Below are positions 29,706-39,073 of a DNA stretch of 64,000 nt, piece by piece. The notes under the pieces were generated by a model. The model was not told the DNA's origin, ran no database searches, and was given only the letters and a program-made list of their open reading frames with translations. Made by a program: the position numbers and the translations under genes. The stretch lies in NCBI RefSeq assembly GCF_000719095.1, contig NZ_JOEH01000023.1, positions 62,001-126,000 of the forward strand, given 5' to 3'. How positions within the stretch are numbered: the first letter of the stretch is position 1; each line of letters opens with the position of its first letter. Source of the DNA: Streptacidiphilus jeojiense. Its GTDB lineage: Bacteria > Actinomycetota > Actinomycetes > Streptomycetales > Streptomycetaceae.

Positions 29706-30664
29706 GCAACGCCATCGACCAGACCCGTCGGATGCTGTCCCTGGTCACCTACCTCCGCGAGCGCCCCGGTGCCCGGGTCGGCGAGGTGGCCCGGGCCTTC
29801 GGCATCACCGAGCGTGAGCTCGTGGGCGACCTCAATGTGCTGCCGATGTGCGGGACCAGCTTCCGCGGCGGCGACCTGCTGGACATCGACACCGACGGCG
29901 AGCGGATCTGGTGGCACAACGCCGACGACGTCGCCCAGCCGCTGCGGCTGTCCTCGGACGAGGCCATCTCGCTGCTGGTGGCGGCCCGCGCGGTGGCCGG
30001 CCTGCCCGGGCTGCGCGAGCGCGACCGGGCCGCGCTGACCCGCGCGGTGGCCAAGCTGGAGGCCGCGGCGGGGGACGCGGCCGAGGGCAGCGCCCGGGTC
30101 GGGGTGACCTTCGAGGCCGAGGGCAGCGTCTTCGCCGACGCCGACCGGGCCATCACCGAGCGTCGCCGGCTGTGGCTGCGCTACTACTCCTCGGGCCGCG
30201 GCGAGATGACCGAGCGCGAGGTCGACCCGATCCGCCTGGTCACCGAGGGCCACACCTATCTGGAGGGCTGGTGCCGGCTGTCCGAGGACCGGCGGATGTT
30301 CCGGCTGGACCGGATCGCCGACATCAAGGTCCTGGACGTGCCCTCCGACCCGCCGCCGCTGGAGCTGCGCGACCTCTCCGAGGGGCTGGTCCGTCCGGCC
30401 GAGGACGATCCGCAGGTGGTCCTGGAGGTGGGCCCGGGCGGCCGCTGGGTCACCGAGTACTACACATACGAAAACGCGATGGAACTTCCCGACGGCGGGC
30501 TGAGGATCACCCTGCGCACCCCGGACCCCGCCGGCCTGCTGCGGTTGGCGCTGCGGCTGGGCGCGGACGGCAGGATCACCGAGCCGCCGGACCTGGCCGA
30601 GCGGGCCCGCTCCACCGCCGCCGACGCCCTGGCGCGCTACGCCGACACCGGAGCAGCGGGGTGA
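29702..30664 (+). CDS. pafC: WYL-domain transcriptional regulator PafC
   Basis: A protein of 320 residues, paralogous to PafB: HTH (LVTYLRERPGARVGEVARAF, short form), then WYL residues in TYLEGWCRLSEDRRMFRLDRI and a WCX tail. GTG at 29702 shares its bases with the pafB stop (GTGA), so the two subunits are translationally coupled and should be made in equal amounts. It in turn overlaps the next small gene by GTGA. Confidence 0.95.
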   Translation: MSNAIDQTRRMLSLVTYLRERPGARVGEVARAFGITERELVGDLNVLPMCGTSFRGGDLLDIDTDGERIWWHNADDVAQPLRLSSDEAISLLVAARAVAGLPGLRERDRAALTRAVAKLEAAAGDAAEGSARVGVTFEAEGSVFADADRAITERRRLWLRYYSSGRGEMTEREVDPIRLVTEGHTYLEGWCRLSEDRRMFRLDRIADIKVLDVPSDPPPLELRDLSEGLVRPAEDDPQVVLEVGPGGRWVTEYYTYENAMELPDGGLRITLRTPDPAGLLRLALRLGADGRITEPPDLAERARSTAADALARYADTGAAG

Positions 30665-30891
30665 CCGCGGCGGTCAGCCGGTTCCGGGCCTACTGCCCGG
30701 AGTGCCGCAGCACGGTCGAGCTGGGCCCGGACGCCTTCCGGCTCTCGCTGGGCCGCACCAGCGAGCGCACCTACTACTCCTTCACCTGTCCGAGCTGTGA
30801 GGCGCCGGTGCGCAAACGGGCCGGTGAGCGCATCGTCGAGGCGCTGACCGGCGCCGGAGTGCCGGCCCTGCGACTCCACGTGGTCCGCTGA
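30661..30891 (+). CDS. Small zinc-ribbon protein coupled to pafC
   Basis: A protein of 76 residues. YCPECRSTVELGPDAFRL and FTCPSCEAPVRKRAGERI place two CxxC pairs about 33 residues apart, a zinc ribbon. The C-terminal part (IVEALTGAGVPALRLHVV) has a short helix and strand. The start GTG overlaps the pafC stop by four bases, so it is translated with PafBC. It has no recognised function; partnership with PafBC or with RNA polymerase is only a suggestion from the coupling. Confidence 0.75.
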   Translation: MTAAVSRFRAYCPECRSTVELGPDAFRLSLGRTSERTYYSFTCPSCEAPVRKRAGERIVEALTGAGVPALRLHVVR

Positions 30892-30939
30892 CCGGCCGGC
30901 CGCACCGCCGTCCCCGCCCCAGGCCCTAGGATGCAGAGC

Positions 30940-31149
30940 ATGCCCTGGATGATCGTCGCCGCCGTCGGCCTGTGCACCGCAGGACTCCTGGTCCTGGGCT
31001 GGTGCGCGCTGCTGGTGCACCGGCAGGTGCAGCTGCTGGCGCGCGAGCTGGACGCGGGGGCGCGCAGGATCGCGGGTGCGGCGGCCGGTCTGGAGCGGGC
31101 CGCCGAGCCGGTCGCCCGCCGGGCCGGGGACCTGGTGCCGCACGCGTAG
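30940..31149 (+). CDS. Small single-pass membrane protein
   Basis: A protein of 69 residues. One membrane segment (MIVAAVGLCTAGLLVLGWCALLV, residues 4-26) is followed by an amphipathic, Ala/Arg-rich cytoplasmic helix of about 40 residues (QVQLLARELDAGARRIAGAA). ATG at 30940 has AGGA eight bases upstream; ATG at 30931 is the alternative. It lies 48 bp after the zinc-ribbon gene and before tatA. Function unknown. Confidence 0.6.
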   Translation: MPWMIVAAVGLCTAGLLVLGWCALLVHRQVQLLARELDAGARRIAGAAAGLERAAEPVARRAGDLVPHA

Positions 31150-31241
31150 TTCCCGATCCGTACGCTTCCGTTCATACTGTGATCGACCGCGCCGCGTAGG
31201 ATAAGCACGAGGTCGCCAGACCTCAACTTATGCTCCGGCTC

Positions 31242-31272
31242 TGGACCTCCCCACAGGTCCACTGCGTATTAT
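31242..31272 (+). promoter_or_regulatory. Inverted repeat and -10 box upstream of tatA
   Basis: Perfect 7-bp arms TGGACCT and AGGTCCA (31242-31248 and 31255-31261) separated by CCCCAC, followed by TATTAT at 31267-31272, 33 bp before tatA. The repeat covers the expected -35 position, so it may be an operator. Confidence 0.4.
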
Positions 31273-31304
31273 CGGCGCAGAGACCACGACGAAGAGGGAT
31301 TCCC

Positions 31305-31601
31305 ATGCTCGAGAACCGCGGACTTGAAATCATCATCCTGGCGGTCGTCGTGCTGCTGCTCTTCGGAGCCAAGCGGCTGCCCGACTCCGCCCGCGCCCTT
31401 GGCAAGTCGCTGCGCATCCTCAAGTCCGAGGTGGGTGCCATGAAGTCGGACGACAAGACCGCCGAGGCGGCCAAGGCCACCACCGCCGAGTCGGTCGTCG
31501 TGCCCAAGACCATCCAGGCCGCCCCGGGCGAGGCCGCGACCGCCCGTCCGGTCGCCGACACCGTGCCCGCGCCGGAGCCCACCCCCGCCTCCAAGGCCTG
31601 A
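31305..31601 (+). CDS. tatA: Twin-arginine translocase subunit TatA
   Basis: A protein of 98 residues. A short N-terminal membrane helix ([19 protein letters not shown]) with the conserved Phe-Gly hinge leads into an amphipathic helix ([16 protein letters not shown]), then a charged, disordered tail. TatA oligomers form the passage for folded proteins carrying RR signal peptides. AGAGGGA lies before the ATG at 31305. tatC follows after 53 bp. No tatB is in the window. Confidence 0.96.
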   Translation: MLENRGLEIIILAVVVLLLFGAKRLPDSARALGKSLRILKSEVGAMKSDDKTAEAAKATTAESVVVPKTIQAAPGEAATARPVADTVPAPEPTPASKA

Positions 31602-31654
31602 GCTCGGCCGCACCCCTCTCCATCCACCCATCTCGCAGGGACTGAAGCCGCACG

Positions 31655-32665
31655 GTGAGCGACACCCAGGGGATTACACGCCGCACCGGCGGACGCCAGA
31701 AGCGGCCGAGGGACGACGAAGGCCGGATGCCGCTCACGGACCACCTCCGTGAGCTGCGCAACCGCCTCGCGATCGCGCTGCTGGCGCTGTTCGTGGGTGT
31801 CGTGCTGGGATTCGTCGTGCACAACTGGGTCTACAGCCAGCTGACCCACGGCATCTGCAACATCAATACGCTGCACGGCGTCGGGCAGCCGACCAAGGGC
31901 TGCCCCAACGGGGTGCTGGTGGCCGACGGCCCGCTGGCGGGTCTGTCGCTCAGCTTCGACATCTCGCTGATGCTCGGCGTGATCCTCTCCAGCCCGGTGT
32001 GGTCCTACCAGCTGTGGGCCTTCATCGCCCCCGGCCTGTACAAGAAGGAACGCAAGTACGGGCTCAGCTTCGTCGCGACCGCCGTGCCGCTGTTCCTGGC
32101 CGGCGCCTGGATCGCCTGGTGGGTCTTCCCCAAGGCCATGAAGATCCTGCTCAGCCTGGTGCCCGGCGGCATGTCGCAGATGATCCAGGGCGAAGCGTTC
32201 CTCACCTTCCTGATCCGGATGATCCTGGTCTTCGGGCTCTCCTTCGAGATCCCGCTGCTGCTGGTCGGCCTGAACTTCGCCGGCATCCTCAGCGCGGCCA
32301 AGCTGCGCAGCTGGTGGCGCGGCATCGTCTTCGGCATCTTCGTGTTCTCCGCCGTGGCCACGCCGACCGGTGACCCGCTGACCATGATGGTGCTGGGCGT
32401 CCCGATCTGCGTGCTGTTCGTCCTCGCGCTCGCCGTCACCACGCTGCACGACCGGGCCAGGGCGCGCCGCAAGGCGGTCGAGGACCCGGACAGCCTGCTG
32501 GACGACAACGTGGCCTCCTCCCTGGACCTGACCCCCTCGGACGTCCGCGCCGAAACGGTCTCCGCCGAGGAGTTCGCGCACGCCGAGCCGATGGTCTACC
32601 ACCCGGACGAGGAAGAGGCCTCCGTGCCGGCCGCGCGGGGCGAGCGGATGGACGACATCACCTGA
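31655..32665 (+). CDS. tatC: Twin-arginine translocase subunit TatC
   Basis: A protein of 336 residues with six membrane segments. MPLTDHLRELRNRL is the conserved start that recognises RR signal peptides, and the Glu of the second periplasmic region and FIAPGLYKKERK are family landmarks. The C-terminal 80 residues are a cytoplasmic acidic tail, longer than in E. coli but usual in actinomycetes. It starts at GTG (31655). It completes the tatA-tatC pair, which follows pafBC in mycobacteria as well. Confidence 0.97.
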   Translation: MSDTQGITRRTGGRQKRPRDDEGRMPLTDHLRELRNRLAIALLALFVGVVLGFVVHNWVYSQLTHGICNINTLHGVGQPTKGCPNGVLVADGPLAGLSLSFDISLMLGVILSSPVWSYQLWAFIAPGLYKKERKYGLSFVATAVPLFLAGAWIAWWVFPKAMKILLSLVPGGMSQMIQGEAFLTFLIRMILVFGLSFEIPLLLVGLNFAGILSAAKLRSWWRGIVFGIFVFSAVATPTGDPLTMMVLGVPICVLFVLALAVTTLHDRARARRKAVEDPDSLLDDNVASSLDLTPSDVRAETVSAEEFAHAEPMVYHPDEEEASVPAARGERMDDIT

Positions 32666-32843
32666 TCCGGCAGGCCTGATCCGGCTCGAATAAATGGCTG
32701 GGTCAAGTGTCAGTTCCTCCGGGTAGCCTCTGGGGGAGATGCAGATCGATGACCACGGTTCGACAGACCAACGCTCAGGCGCCGCAGACGCAGGCACCGC
32801 CCATCGCGCTCCCGTGCGCCCGACCCGGGAGGAAGGTGCCGCG

Positions 32844-35738
32844 ATGACCTCCGCCGCTCCTGATGACCACGCAGTGGACGAGTTCGGCCCCTCGGACGAG
32901 CTCAGCCCCTCCGAGCGCTACGCCGCCTCCCGGCGCCTGGCCAAGGAGCAGGCCACCGCCCTGTTCGCGTTCCGCGCCCTGTACGACTTCCCGCTGGACG
33001 GCTTCCAGATCGAGGCCTGCGAGGCGCTGGAGGCCGGCTCCGGGGTGCTGGTCGCGGCCCCGACCGGGTCCGGGAAGACCATCGTCGGCGAGTTCGCGGT
33101 GCACCTGGCGCTGGCCGAGGGCCGCAAGTGCTTCTACACCACGCCGATCAAGGCGCTGTCCAACCAGAAGTACGCGGACCTGGTCAAGCGCTACGGCCCG
33201 GACAAGGTCGGCCTGCTCACCGGCGACAACACGGTCAACAGCGAGGCCCCGGTGGTGGTGATGACCACCGAGGTGCTGCGCAACATGCTCTACGCCGGCT
33301 CGCAGACCCTGAACGGCCTCGGCTACGTGGTCATGGACGAGGTGCACTACCTGGCCGACCGCTTCCGCGGTGCGGTCTGGGAGGAGGTGATCATCCACCT
33401 CCCCGAGTCGGTCACCCTGGTCTCGCTGTCGGCGACGGTCTCCAACGCCGAGGAGTTCGGCGACTGGCTGGACACCGTCCGCGGCGGCACCAAGGTCATC
33501 GTCTCCGAGCACCGCCCGGTCCCGCTGTGGCAGCACGTGCTGGCCGGCAACCGGATGTACGACCTGTTCACCACCCGGGTCGCCGAGGAGCGCGCCTCGG
33601 GCCGCAAGCGCGACGGCGGCGGCAACCGGGGCGGCGAGGCCGACGTCAACCCGGAGCTGGTCCGGCTGGCCCGGGCCGAGCAGGACCGCCGCTACGGCGG
33701 CAAGGACCGCTTCGACAAGCGCGGCCGGGGCCGCAGCATGTCCAACGGCCGTCCGGGCCGGGCCTGGACGCCCAGCCGGGTCGAGGTCATCGACCGGCTG
33801 GACTCCGAGGGCCTGCTGCCCGCGATCACCTTCATCTTCAGCCGGGCCGGCTGCGAGGCCGCGGTGCAGCAGTGCCTGCACTCCGGGCTGCGGCTGAACA
33901 ACGACGCCGAGCGGGCCGAGGTGCGCGCCCTGGTCGAGGCCAGGACCGCCAGCATCCCCAGTGAGGACCTGCACGTCCTCGGCTACTACGAGTGGGTGGA
34001 CGCGCTGGAGCGCGGGGTCGCCGCGCACCACGCCGGCATGCTGCCGACCTTCAAGGAGGTCGTCGAGGAGCTGTTCCTGCGCGGCCTGGTGAAGGCCGTC
34101 TTCGCGACCGAGACGCTGGCGCTGGGCATCAACATGCCGGCCCGCTCGGTGGTGATGGAGAAGCTGGTCAAGTGGAACGGCGAGACCCACGCCGACGTCA
34201 CCCCCGGCGAGTACACCCAGCTCACCGGGCGCGCCGGGCGGCGCGGCATCGACATCGAGGGCCACGCGGTGGTGCTGTGGCAGCCCAACCTGGACCCCGC
34301 CGCGCTGGCCGGGCTGGCCGGGACCCGCACCTATCCGCTGCGCTCCTCCTTCAAGCCGTCCTACAACATGGCGGTCAACCTGGTCTCCCAGTTCGGCCGG
34401 CACAAGTCCCGCGAGCTGCTGGAGACCTCCTTCGCGCAGTTCCAGGCGGACCGCTCGGTGGTCGGCATCGCCCGCCAGGTGCAGCGCAACGAGGAGGGCC
34501 TGGAGGGCTACCGCGAGGCGGTCAACTGCCACCTGGGGGACTTCGAGGAGTACTCCGGGCTGCGCCGCGCGCTCAAGGACCGGGAGAACGCACTGGCCCG
34601 CGAGGGCGCCAACCAGCGCCGGGCCAGCGCCGCCGACTCGCTGGAGAAGCTGAAGCCGGGCGACGTGATCCACGTCCCCACCGGCCGCTTCGCCGGGCTG
34701 GCCCTGGTGCTGGACCCCGGCATCCCGCCGGTCAGCAGCAGGCACGGGCACCGGCACGAGCACAGCGAGGGCCCGCGCCCGGTGGTGCTCACCGCCGAGC
34801 GCCAGGTCAAGCGGCTGGCGATGATCGACTTTCCGGTGCCGGTGGAGGCCATCGAGCGGGTCAGGATCCCGCGCAGCTTCAACCCGCGCAGCCCGCAGTC
34901 CCGGCGCGACCTGGCCTCGGCGCTGCGCACCAAGGCCGGCCACATCGAGCCGGCCCGGGTCCGCAGGGGCCGGGCCGCCGCCGCGGACGACCCGGAGATC
35001 GCCCGGCTGCGGACCGCGCTGCGGCAGCACCCCTGCCACGGCTGCGACGAGCGCGAGGATCACGCCCGCTGGGCCGAGCGCTACGAGCGGCTCAAGCGCG
35101 ACACCATGCAGCTGGAACGCCGGATGCAGTCCCGCACCCACACCATCGCCCGCACCTTCGACCGGGTCTGCGCGCTGCTGACCGACCTCGGCTACCTGCG
35201 CGGCGACACGGTCACCGAGGACGGCCGGCGGCTGGCCCGGCTCTACGGCGAGCTGGACCTGCTGGCCTCGGAGTGCCTGCGCGAGGAGGTCTGGGAGGGG
35301 CTGACCCCGGCCGAACTGGCGGCCTGCGCCTCGGCGCTGGTGTACGAGTCGCGGCGCGGCGACGACGAGGGCAGCGCCCCCAAGCTCCCGGACGGCGGGG
35401 CCCGGGAGGCACTGGGCGAGATGGTGCGGCTCTGGGGCCACCTGGACGCCCTTGAGGAGCAGCACAAGCTCGCCGCCGAGGACAACGTGGGCCAGCGCGA
35501 ACCCGACCTGGGCTTCGCCTGGACGGCGTTCCGCTGGGCCTCGGGCCATCCGCTGGACGCGGTGCTGCGCGAGGCGGACATGCCGGCCGGCGACTTCGTC
35601 CGCTGGACCCGACAGCTGATCGACGTGCTGGGCCAGATCGCCAACGCCGCCCCGGAGGGCGGCACGGTGCGCGCCACCGCGCGCAAGGCGGTGGACGGCA
35701 TCCGGCGCGGGATCATCGCCTACTCCTCGGTGGGCTGA
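32844..35738 (+). CDS. helY: Ski2/Mtr4-like DEAD/DEVH-box helicase (HelY type)
   Basis: A protein of 964 residues. Motif I APTGSGKT, motif II DEVH (VMDEVHYLAD), motif III LSAT and motif VI QLTGRAGRRGID lie in the first 500 residues. The C-terminal half has the winged-helix and DSHCT-type helical region with a beta-barrel-like insert, plus a CHGCDEREDH Cys/His cluster. Actinobacterial members resemble eukaryotic exosome-associated RNA helicases and probably work in RNA turnover. The start at 32844 follows GGAGGAAGG; a longer frame from 32739 has no ribosome site. Immediately downstream of tatC, as Rv2092c is in mycobacteria. Confidence 0.93.
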   Translation: MTSAAPDDHAVDEFGPSDELSPSERYAASRRLAKEQATALFAFRALYDFPLDGFQIEACEALEAGSGVLVAAPTGSGKTIVGEFAVHLALAEGRKCFYTTPIKALSNQKYADLVKRYGPDKVGLLTGDNTVNSEAPVVVMTTEVLRNMLYAGSQTLNGLGYVVMDEVHYLADRFRGAVWEEVIIHLPESVTLVSLSATVSNAEEFGDWLDTVRGGTKVIVSEHRPVPLWQHVLAGNRMYDLFTTRVAEERASGRKRDGGGNRGGEADVNPELVRLARAEQDRRYGGKDRFDKRGRGRSMSNGRPGRAWTPSRVEVIDRLDSEGLLPAITFIFSRAGCEAAVQQCLHSGLRLNNDAERAEVRALVEARTASIPSEDLHVLGYYEWVDALERGVAAHHAGMLPTFKEVVEELFLRGLVKAVFATETLALGINMPARSVVMEKLVKWNGETHADVTPGEYTQLTGRAGRRGIDIEGHAVVLWQPNLDPAALAGLAGTRTYPLRSSFKPSYNMAVNLVSQFGRHKSRELLETSFAQFQADRSVVGIARQVQRNEEGLEGYREAVNCHLGDFEEYSGLRRALKDRENALAREGANQRRASAADSLEKLKPGDVIHVPTGRFAGLALVLDPGIPPVSSRHGHRHEHSEGPRPVVLTAERQVKRLAMIDFPVPVEAIERVRIPRSFNPRSPQSRRDLASALRTKAGHIEPARVRRGRAAAADDPEIARLRTALRQHPCHGCDEREDHARWAERYERLKRDTMQLERRMQSRTHTIARTFDRVCALLTDLGYLRGDTVTEDGRRLARLYGELDLLASECLREEVWEGLTPAELAACASALVYESRRGDDEGSAPKLPDGGAREALGEMVRLWGHLDALEEQHKLAAEDNVGQREPDLGFAWTAFRWASGHPLDAVLREADMPAGDFVRWTRQLIDVLGQIANAAPEGGTVRATARKAVDGIRRGIIAYSSVG

Positions 35739-35752
35739 GCCCCCGACGCCGG

Positions 35753-35796
35753 TACCGCCGAATCCAGGCCTGTATCCAGGCCTGGATTCGGCGGTA
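35753..35796 (+). terminator. Terminator hairpin after helY
   Basis: Perfect 19-bp stem (TACCGCCGAATCCAGGCCT and its complement) with a GTATCC loop, 15 bp past the helY stop. It marks the end of the conserved proteasome/tat block. Confidence 0.9.
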
Positions 35797-35891
35797 ACCA
35801 GTTCTTCACGCCCCGGACTCCGCCCGGAAAACCGATGCCCCGACAGTCTTCGCAACAGCACGGCTCGTGATTCTCCGTCAGGAGGGCTCAG

Positions 35892-36635
35892 ATGCCTGCA
35901 CATTCCGCACCGGCGCTGCCGGTGTCCGCACTGCCGGGGCCGTTCCCGCTCGATCCTGCCGCGATGGCCCTGGTCCTGATCGACATGCAGCGCGACTTCC
36001 TCGAACCGGGGGGCTTCGGCGAGTCCCTGGGCAATGACGTCGGCATGCTGCGGCGCACCATCGACCCGCTGCGGGCGGTGCTCGCCGCGACCCGGGCCCT
36101 CGGGCTCCCGGTGCTGCACACCAGGGAGGGGCATCTGCCCGACCTGTCCGACTGCCCGCCGAGCAAGCTCAACCGCGGTGCGCCGACCCGGCGCATCGGC
36201 GACCCCGGCCCCAACGGCCGCATCCTGGTGCGCGGCGAGTACGGCCACGACATCATCGACGAACTCGCCCCGGTGGACGGGGAGCCGGTGATCGACAAAC
36301 CGGGGAAGGGCGCCTTCTACGGCACCGACTTCGGCGAGGTCCTGGCCGCCGCGGGCATCACCCAGCTCGTGGTCACCGGGGTGACCACCGAGGTCTGCGT
36401 GCACACCACGGTGCGCGAGGCCAACGACCGGGGCTTCGACTGCCTGGTCCTCTCGGACTGCGTCGGCTCCTACTTCCCCGAGTTCCAGCAGGCCGGGCTG
36501 GCCATGATCTCCGCCCAGGGCGGCATCTTCGGCTGGACCGCCTCCTCCGCGGACTACCTGGCCGCGCTGGCCCCGCTCGGCGGCGCCGCCGCGGTCAGCC
36601 CGGTCGCGATCAGCCCGGCCGCAGCCGCCCGCTGA
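35892..36635 (+). CDS. Isochorismatase-family cysteine hydrolase (paralogue 1)
   Basis: A protein of 247 residues. The family's triad is complete: Asp31 (LVLIDMQRDF), Lys139 (DKPGKGAF) and Cys169 (TTEVCVHTTVREANDRG). The THREGHLPDLSDCPPSKLNRG region and RILVRGEYGHD resemble ureide and biuret hydrolases more than isochorismatases or nicotinamidases. I infer hydrolysis of an amide or ureide C-N bond. GGAGG precedes the ATG. An NCS2-type permease gene follows 52 bp later, likely in one transcript, and a second paralogue is at 39899. Confidence 0.85.
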   Translation: MPAHSAPALPVSALPGPFPLDPAAMALVLIDMQRDFLEPGGFGESLGNDVGMLRRTIDPLRAVLAATRALGLPVLHTREGHLPDLSDCPPSKLNRGAPTRRIGDPGPNGRILVRGEYGHDIIDELAPVDGEPVIDKPGKGAFYGTDFGEVLAAAGITQLVVTGVTTEVCVHTTVREANDRGFDCLVLSDCVGSYFPEFQQAGLAMISAQGGIFGWTASSADYLAALAPLGGAAAVSPVAISPAAAAR

Positions 36636-36687
36636 CCGTCCGTCACCCCACGTCCTGCACGGCACCTCTCACCCCACGGAGTCTGCC

Positions 36688-38382
36688 ATGTCCACACTGA
36701 CCCCTGCCCCGGCGTCCGCGTCGGCAGCCGATCCACCGCCGGCCCTGCGCTGGTGGGTGCCCGGCGACACCAACGCCTTCTTCGGACTGGGCTTCAACGT
36801 CCTGGTCAATGTGCTGGTCCTGACCGGCCTGGTCATCGGCGTCGTCAACATCCCCAGCCACAGCGTCTACCACACCATCCTGCCGGCCCTGGGCGTGGAA
36901 CTGCTGATCGGCAACGTCTACTACACCTACCTGGCGCGCCGGCTGGCCCGCCGGGAGAACCGCACCGACGTGGCGGCGATGCCCTACGGCCCCTCGGTGC
37001 CGCACATGTTCATCGTCACCTTCGTGATCATGCTGCCCACCTACCTCGCCACCAAGGACCCGATCCGGGCCTGGGAGGCCGGGCTGGCCTGGGCGTTCGT
37101 GATCGGCGTGATCGTCGTCATCGGGGCGTTCGTCGGCCCCTACATCCGCCGCTGGACGCCGCGGGCCGCGCTGCTCGGCACGTTGGCGGGCATCTCGGTC
37201 GCCTTCATCTCCATGCGCCCGGCCGGGCAGATGTGGGAGCAGGCCTGGATCGCGCTGCCGGTGCTGATGATCATCCTGATCGGGTTCTTCACCAATCTGC
37301 GGCTGCCCGGCAACATGCCGGTCGGACTCGCCGCGCTGCTGGTGGGCACCGCGATCGGCTGGGCCGGCGGCTTCATGCACACCGCCGACGTGTCGCTGGC
37401 GGCCAAGGACATCGCCGTCGGCCTGCCGACCTTCCAGTTCCACCTGCTGTTCACCGGCATCAGCCACATCGGGCCGCTGCTGTCCACGGCCATCCCGCTG
37501 GGCATCTACAACTTCACCGAGGGCATGACCAACGTGGAGAGCGCCTCGGTCGCCGGGGACAACTACAACCTCCGCTCGGTGCTGCTCGCGGACGGCACCG
37601 GCGCCATCGTCGGCGCGGCGCTGGGCTCGCCCTTCCCGCCGGCCGTCTACATCGGCCACCCGGGCTGGAAGGCGGCCGGCGGCCGTACCAGCTACTCGAT
37701 GGCCAGCGGCATCGTGATCGCGGTGCTCTGCTTCACCGGGATGTTCGGGCTGCTGGGCGCGGTGCTGCCGCTGCCGGCGATCGTGCCGATCCTGCTCTAC
37801 ATCGGCCTGCTGATCGGCGCCCAGGCGTTCCAGGCGGTGCCCAGGGCGCACGCGGCGGCGGTGATGATCGCGATCATCCCCAATGTCGCCTCCTGGGCGC
37901 AGGGGCAGATGGCCGACGTGCTGTCGGCGGTCGGCTACCAGAGCGTCGACTTCTCGGCCCACGGGGTGCTGGTCCCGCCGACCGCCACCACGCCCGGCTC
38001 GGTCCCGGAGAGCGCGCTGGTCAACTCGGGCGTCATCTACAAGGGCCTGATGGTGCTGGGGGACGGCGCGGTGCTGGCCGGGCTGATCCTGGGCGCCATC
38101 GTGGTGTTCCTGATCGACCGGGAGTTCGACAAGGCCGCGATCTACTGCGCGGCAGGGGCCGTGCTGTCCTTCGTCGGGCTGATCCACGGGGCGAAGGTCG
38201 GCTGGAACGTCGACGGCCAGGTCGCCCTGGGGTACCTGTTCGCCGCGGTGGTGTGCCTGCTGTTCCACTTCCGCAAGGTGCCGCCGAGGGAACCGGGGCC
38301 CGACGAGGCGCTGCTCGCCGAGGAGGGATCCATGACGGCCGGACCCGAGCCCGCGGCGGTCGAGCCGGAGCCCGCGGTGTGA
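36688..38382 (+). CDS. NCS2/AzgA-like purine-pyrimidine (or ureide) permease
   Basis: A protein of 564 residues with about 12-14 membrane segments. FNVLVNVLVLTGLVIGVV, NVYYTYLARRLARRENRTDVAAMPYG (in parts) and FTEGMTNVESASVAGDNYN recall the nucleobase-cation-symporter-2 fold, in which the Glu and Asn of an FTEG-like helix line the substrate site. The putative substrate is a nucleobase or related ureide; the neighbouring amide hydrolase supports that. It ends in a Glu/Pro-rich tail. ACGGAG precedes the ATG. The stop lies beside a bidirectional hairpin. Confidence 0.75.
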   Translation: MSTLTPAPASASAADPPPALRWWVPGDTNAFFGLGFNVLVNVLVLTGLVIGVVNIPSHSVYHTILPALGVELLIGNVYYTYLARRLARRENRTDVAAMPYGPSVPHMFIVTFVIMLPTYLATKDPIRAWEAGLAWAFVIGVIVVIGAFVGPYIRRWTPRAALLGTLAGISVAFISMRPAGQMWEQAWIALPVLMIILIGFFTNLRLPGNMPVGLAALLVGTAIGWAGGFMHTADVSLAAKDIAVGLPTFQFHLLFTGISHIGPLLSTAIPLGIYNFTEGMTNVESASVAGDNYNLRSVLLADGTGAIVGAALGSPFPPAVYIGHPGWKAAGGRTSYSMASGIVIAVLCFTGMFGLLGAVLPLPAIVPILLYIGLLIGAQAFQAVPRAHAAAVMIAIIPNVASWAQGQMADVLSAVGYQSVDFSAHGVLVPPTATTPGSVPESALVNSGVIYKGLMVLGDGAVLAGLILGAIVVFLIDREFDKAAIYCAAGAVLSFVGLIHGAKVGWNVDGQVALGYLFAAVVCLLFHFRKVPPREPGPDEALLAEEGSMTAGPEPAAVEPEPAV

Positions 38383-38405
38383 GGGTGCGGCCAGGGGGAG
38401 GGGGA

Positions 38406-38433
38406 GACGGCCGGCGGTCCGCCGCCGGCCGTC
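38406..38433. terminator. Bidirectional terminator hairpin
   Basis: Perfect 12-bp stem (GACGGCCGGCGG / CCGCCGGCCGTC), loop TCCG. It lies between the permease stop and the stop of the convergent hydrolase gene and touches the latter's stop codon. Confidence 0.75.
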
Positions 38434-39073
38434 ACCCCGTCAGTTCCCGGACCGCGGCGGCCAGTTCGCCGGGCTGCTCCAGATGCACCGCGTGGCCGCA
38501 GCCGGGCAGCACCCGGAACGGGATCCCGGCTGCGGACCGCAGCGCCTGGGCGGCTCGGTGGCGCGGCGGCGGGGACAGCTCGCCGACCGTGGTGGTCACC
38601 AGGGCGGACAACCGCAGCGGAGCGGCGGGTGGTTCGAAGGCCCGGAACATGGCGAAGTCGCGGCGGACCGCGTCCGGATCGGCCGGCGCCATCGACACGT
38701 CCCAGGCCGGCCCGTACAGCGCCGAGCCGAACCCGGCCACTCCGTGCGCCGCGTACTCCTCGGCGACCCGGGCCAGCAGGCCGGGGACCAGCGAGCCCAC
38801 CGCGGGCTCGTGCAGCAGTGCCCCCGCCACCGGTACCCCGGCGGCCAGCAGGGCCAGGCCCAGGGTCGCGCCCCCGCTGACACCCACCACCACCGCGCCG
38901 GCGGCGGCGTCGGCGAGGGCGTCCACCTCGGTCCGCAGATCCCCGCTGCAGGCCCGGGTCGGGGCCTGCACCTCGAAGGCCGGACTGCCGTTCTCCAGCA
39001 GTTTCCTGACAGTGGACCAGACCCCGGCGGTGGTGGCGGCACCATGGACGAGGAGGATGCGTCGGGACGGCAT
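38432..39073 (-). CDS. Alpha/beta hydrolase
   Basis: A protein of 213 residues. ILLVHGAATTAGVW is the strand-3/oxyanion HG motif, VVVGVSGGATLG the nucleophile elbow with Ser, and LPGCGHAVHLEQP the catalytic His near the C-terminus, as in small soluble esterases and carboxylesterases. The start at 39073 (MPSRRILLVHG) removes a 28-residue Ala/Pro-rich, unconserved extension. It is divergent from the GntR gene 101 bp away. Whether it belongs to the amide-hydrolase cassette is unclear. Confidence 0.85.
   Translation of the reverse strand: MPSRRILLVHGAATTAGVWSTVRKLLENGSPAFEVQAPTRACSGDLRTEVDALADAAAGAVVVGVSGGATLGLALLAAGVPVAGALLHEPAVGSLVPGLLARVAEEYAAHGVAGFGSALYGPAWDVSMAPADPDAVRRDFAMFRAFEPPAAPLRLSALVTTTVGELSPPPRHRAAQALRSAAGIPFRVLPGCGHAVHLEQPGELAAAVRELTG

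Noticed and set aside
32775..36665. A 1296-codon antisense frame across helY and the first cysteine hydrolase
   Set aside because: It spans two well-supported genes and the strong terminator between them and has shadow-frame composition.
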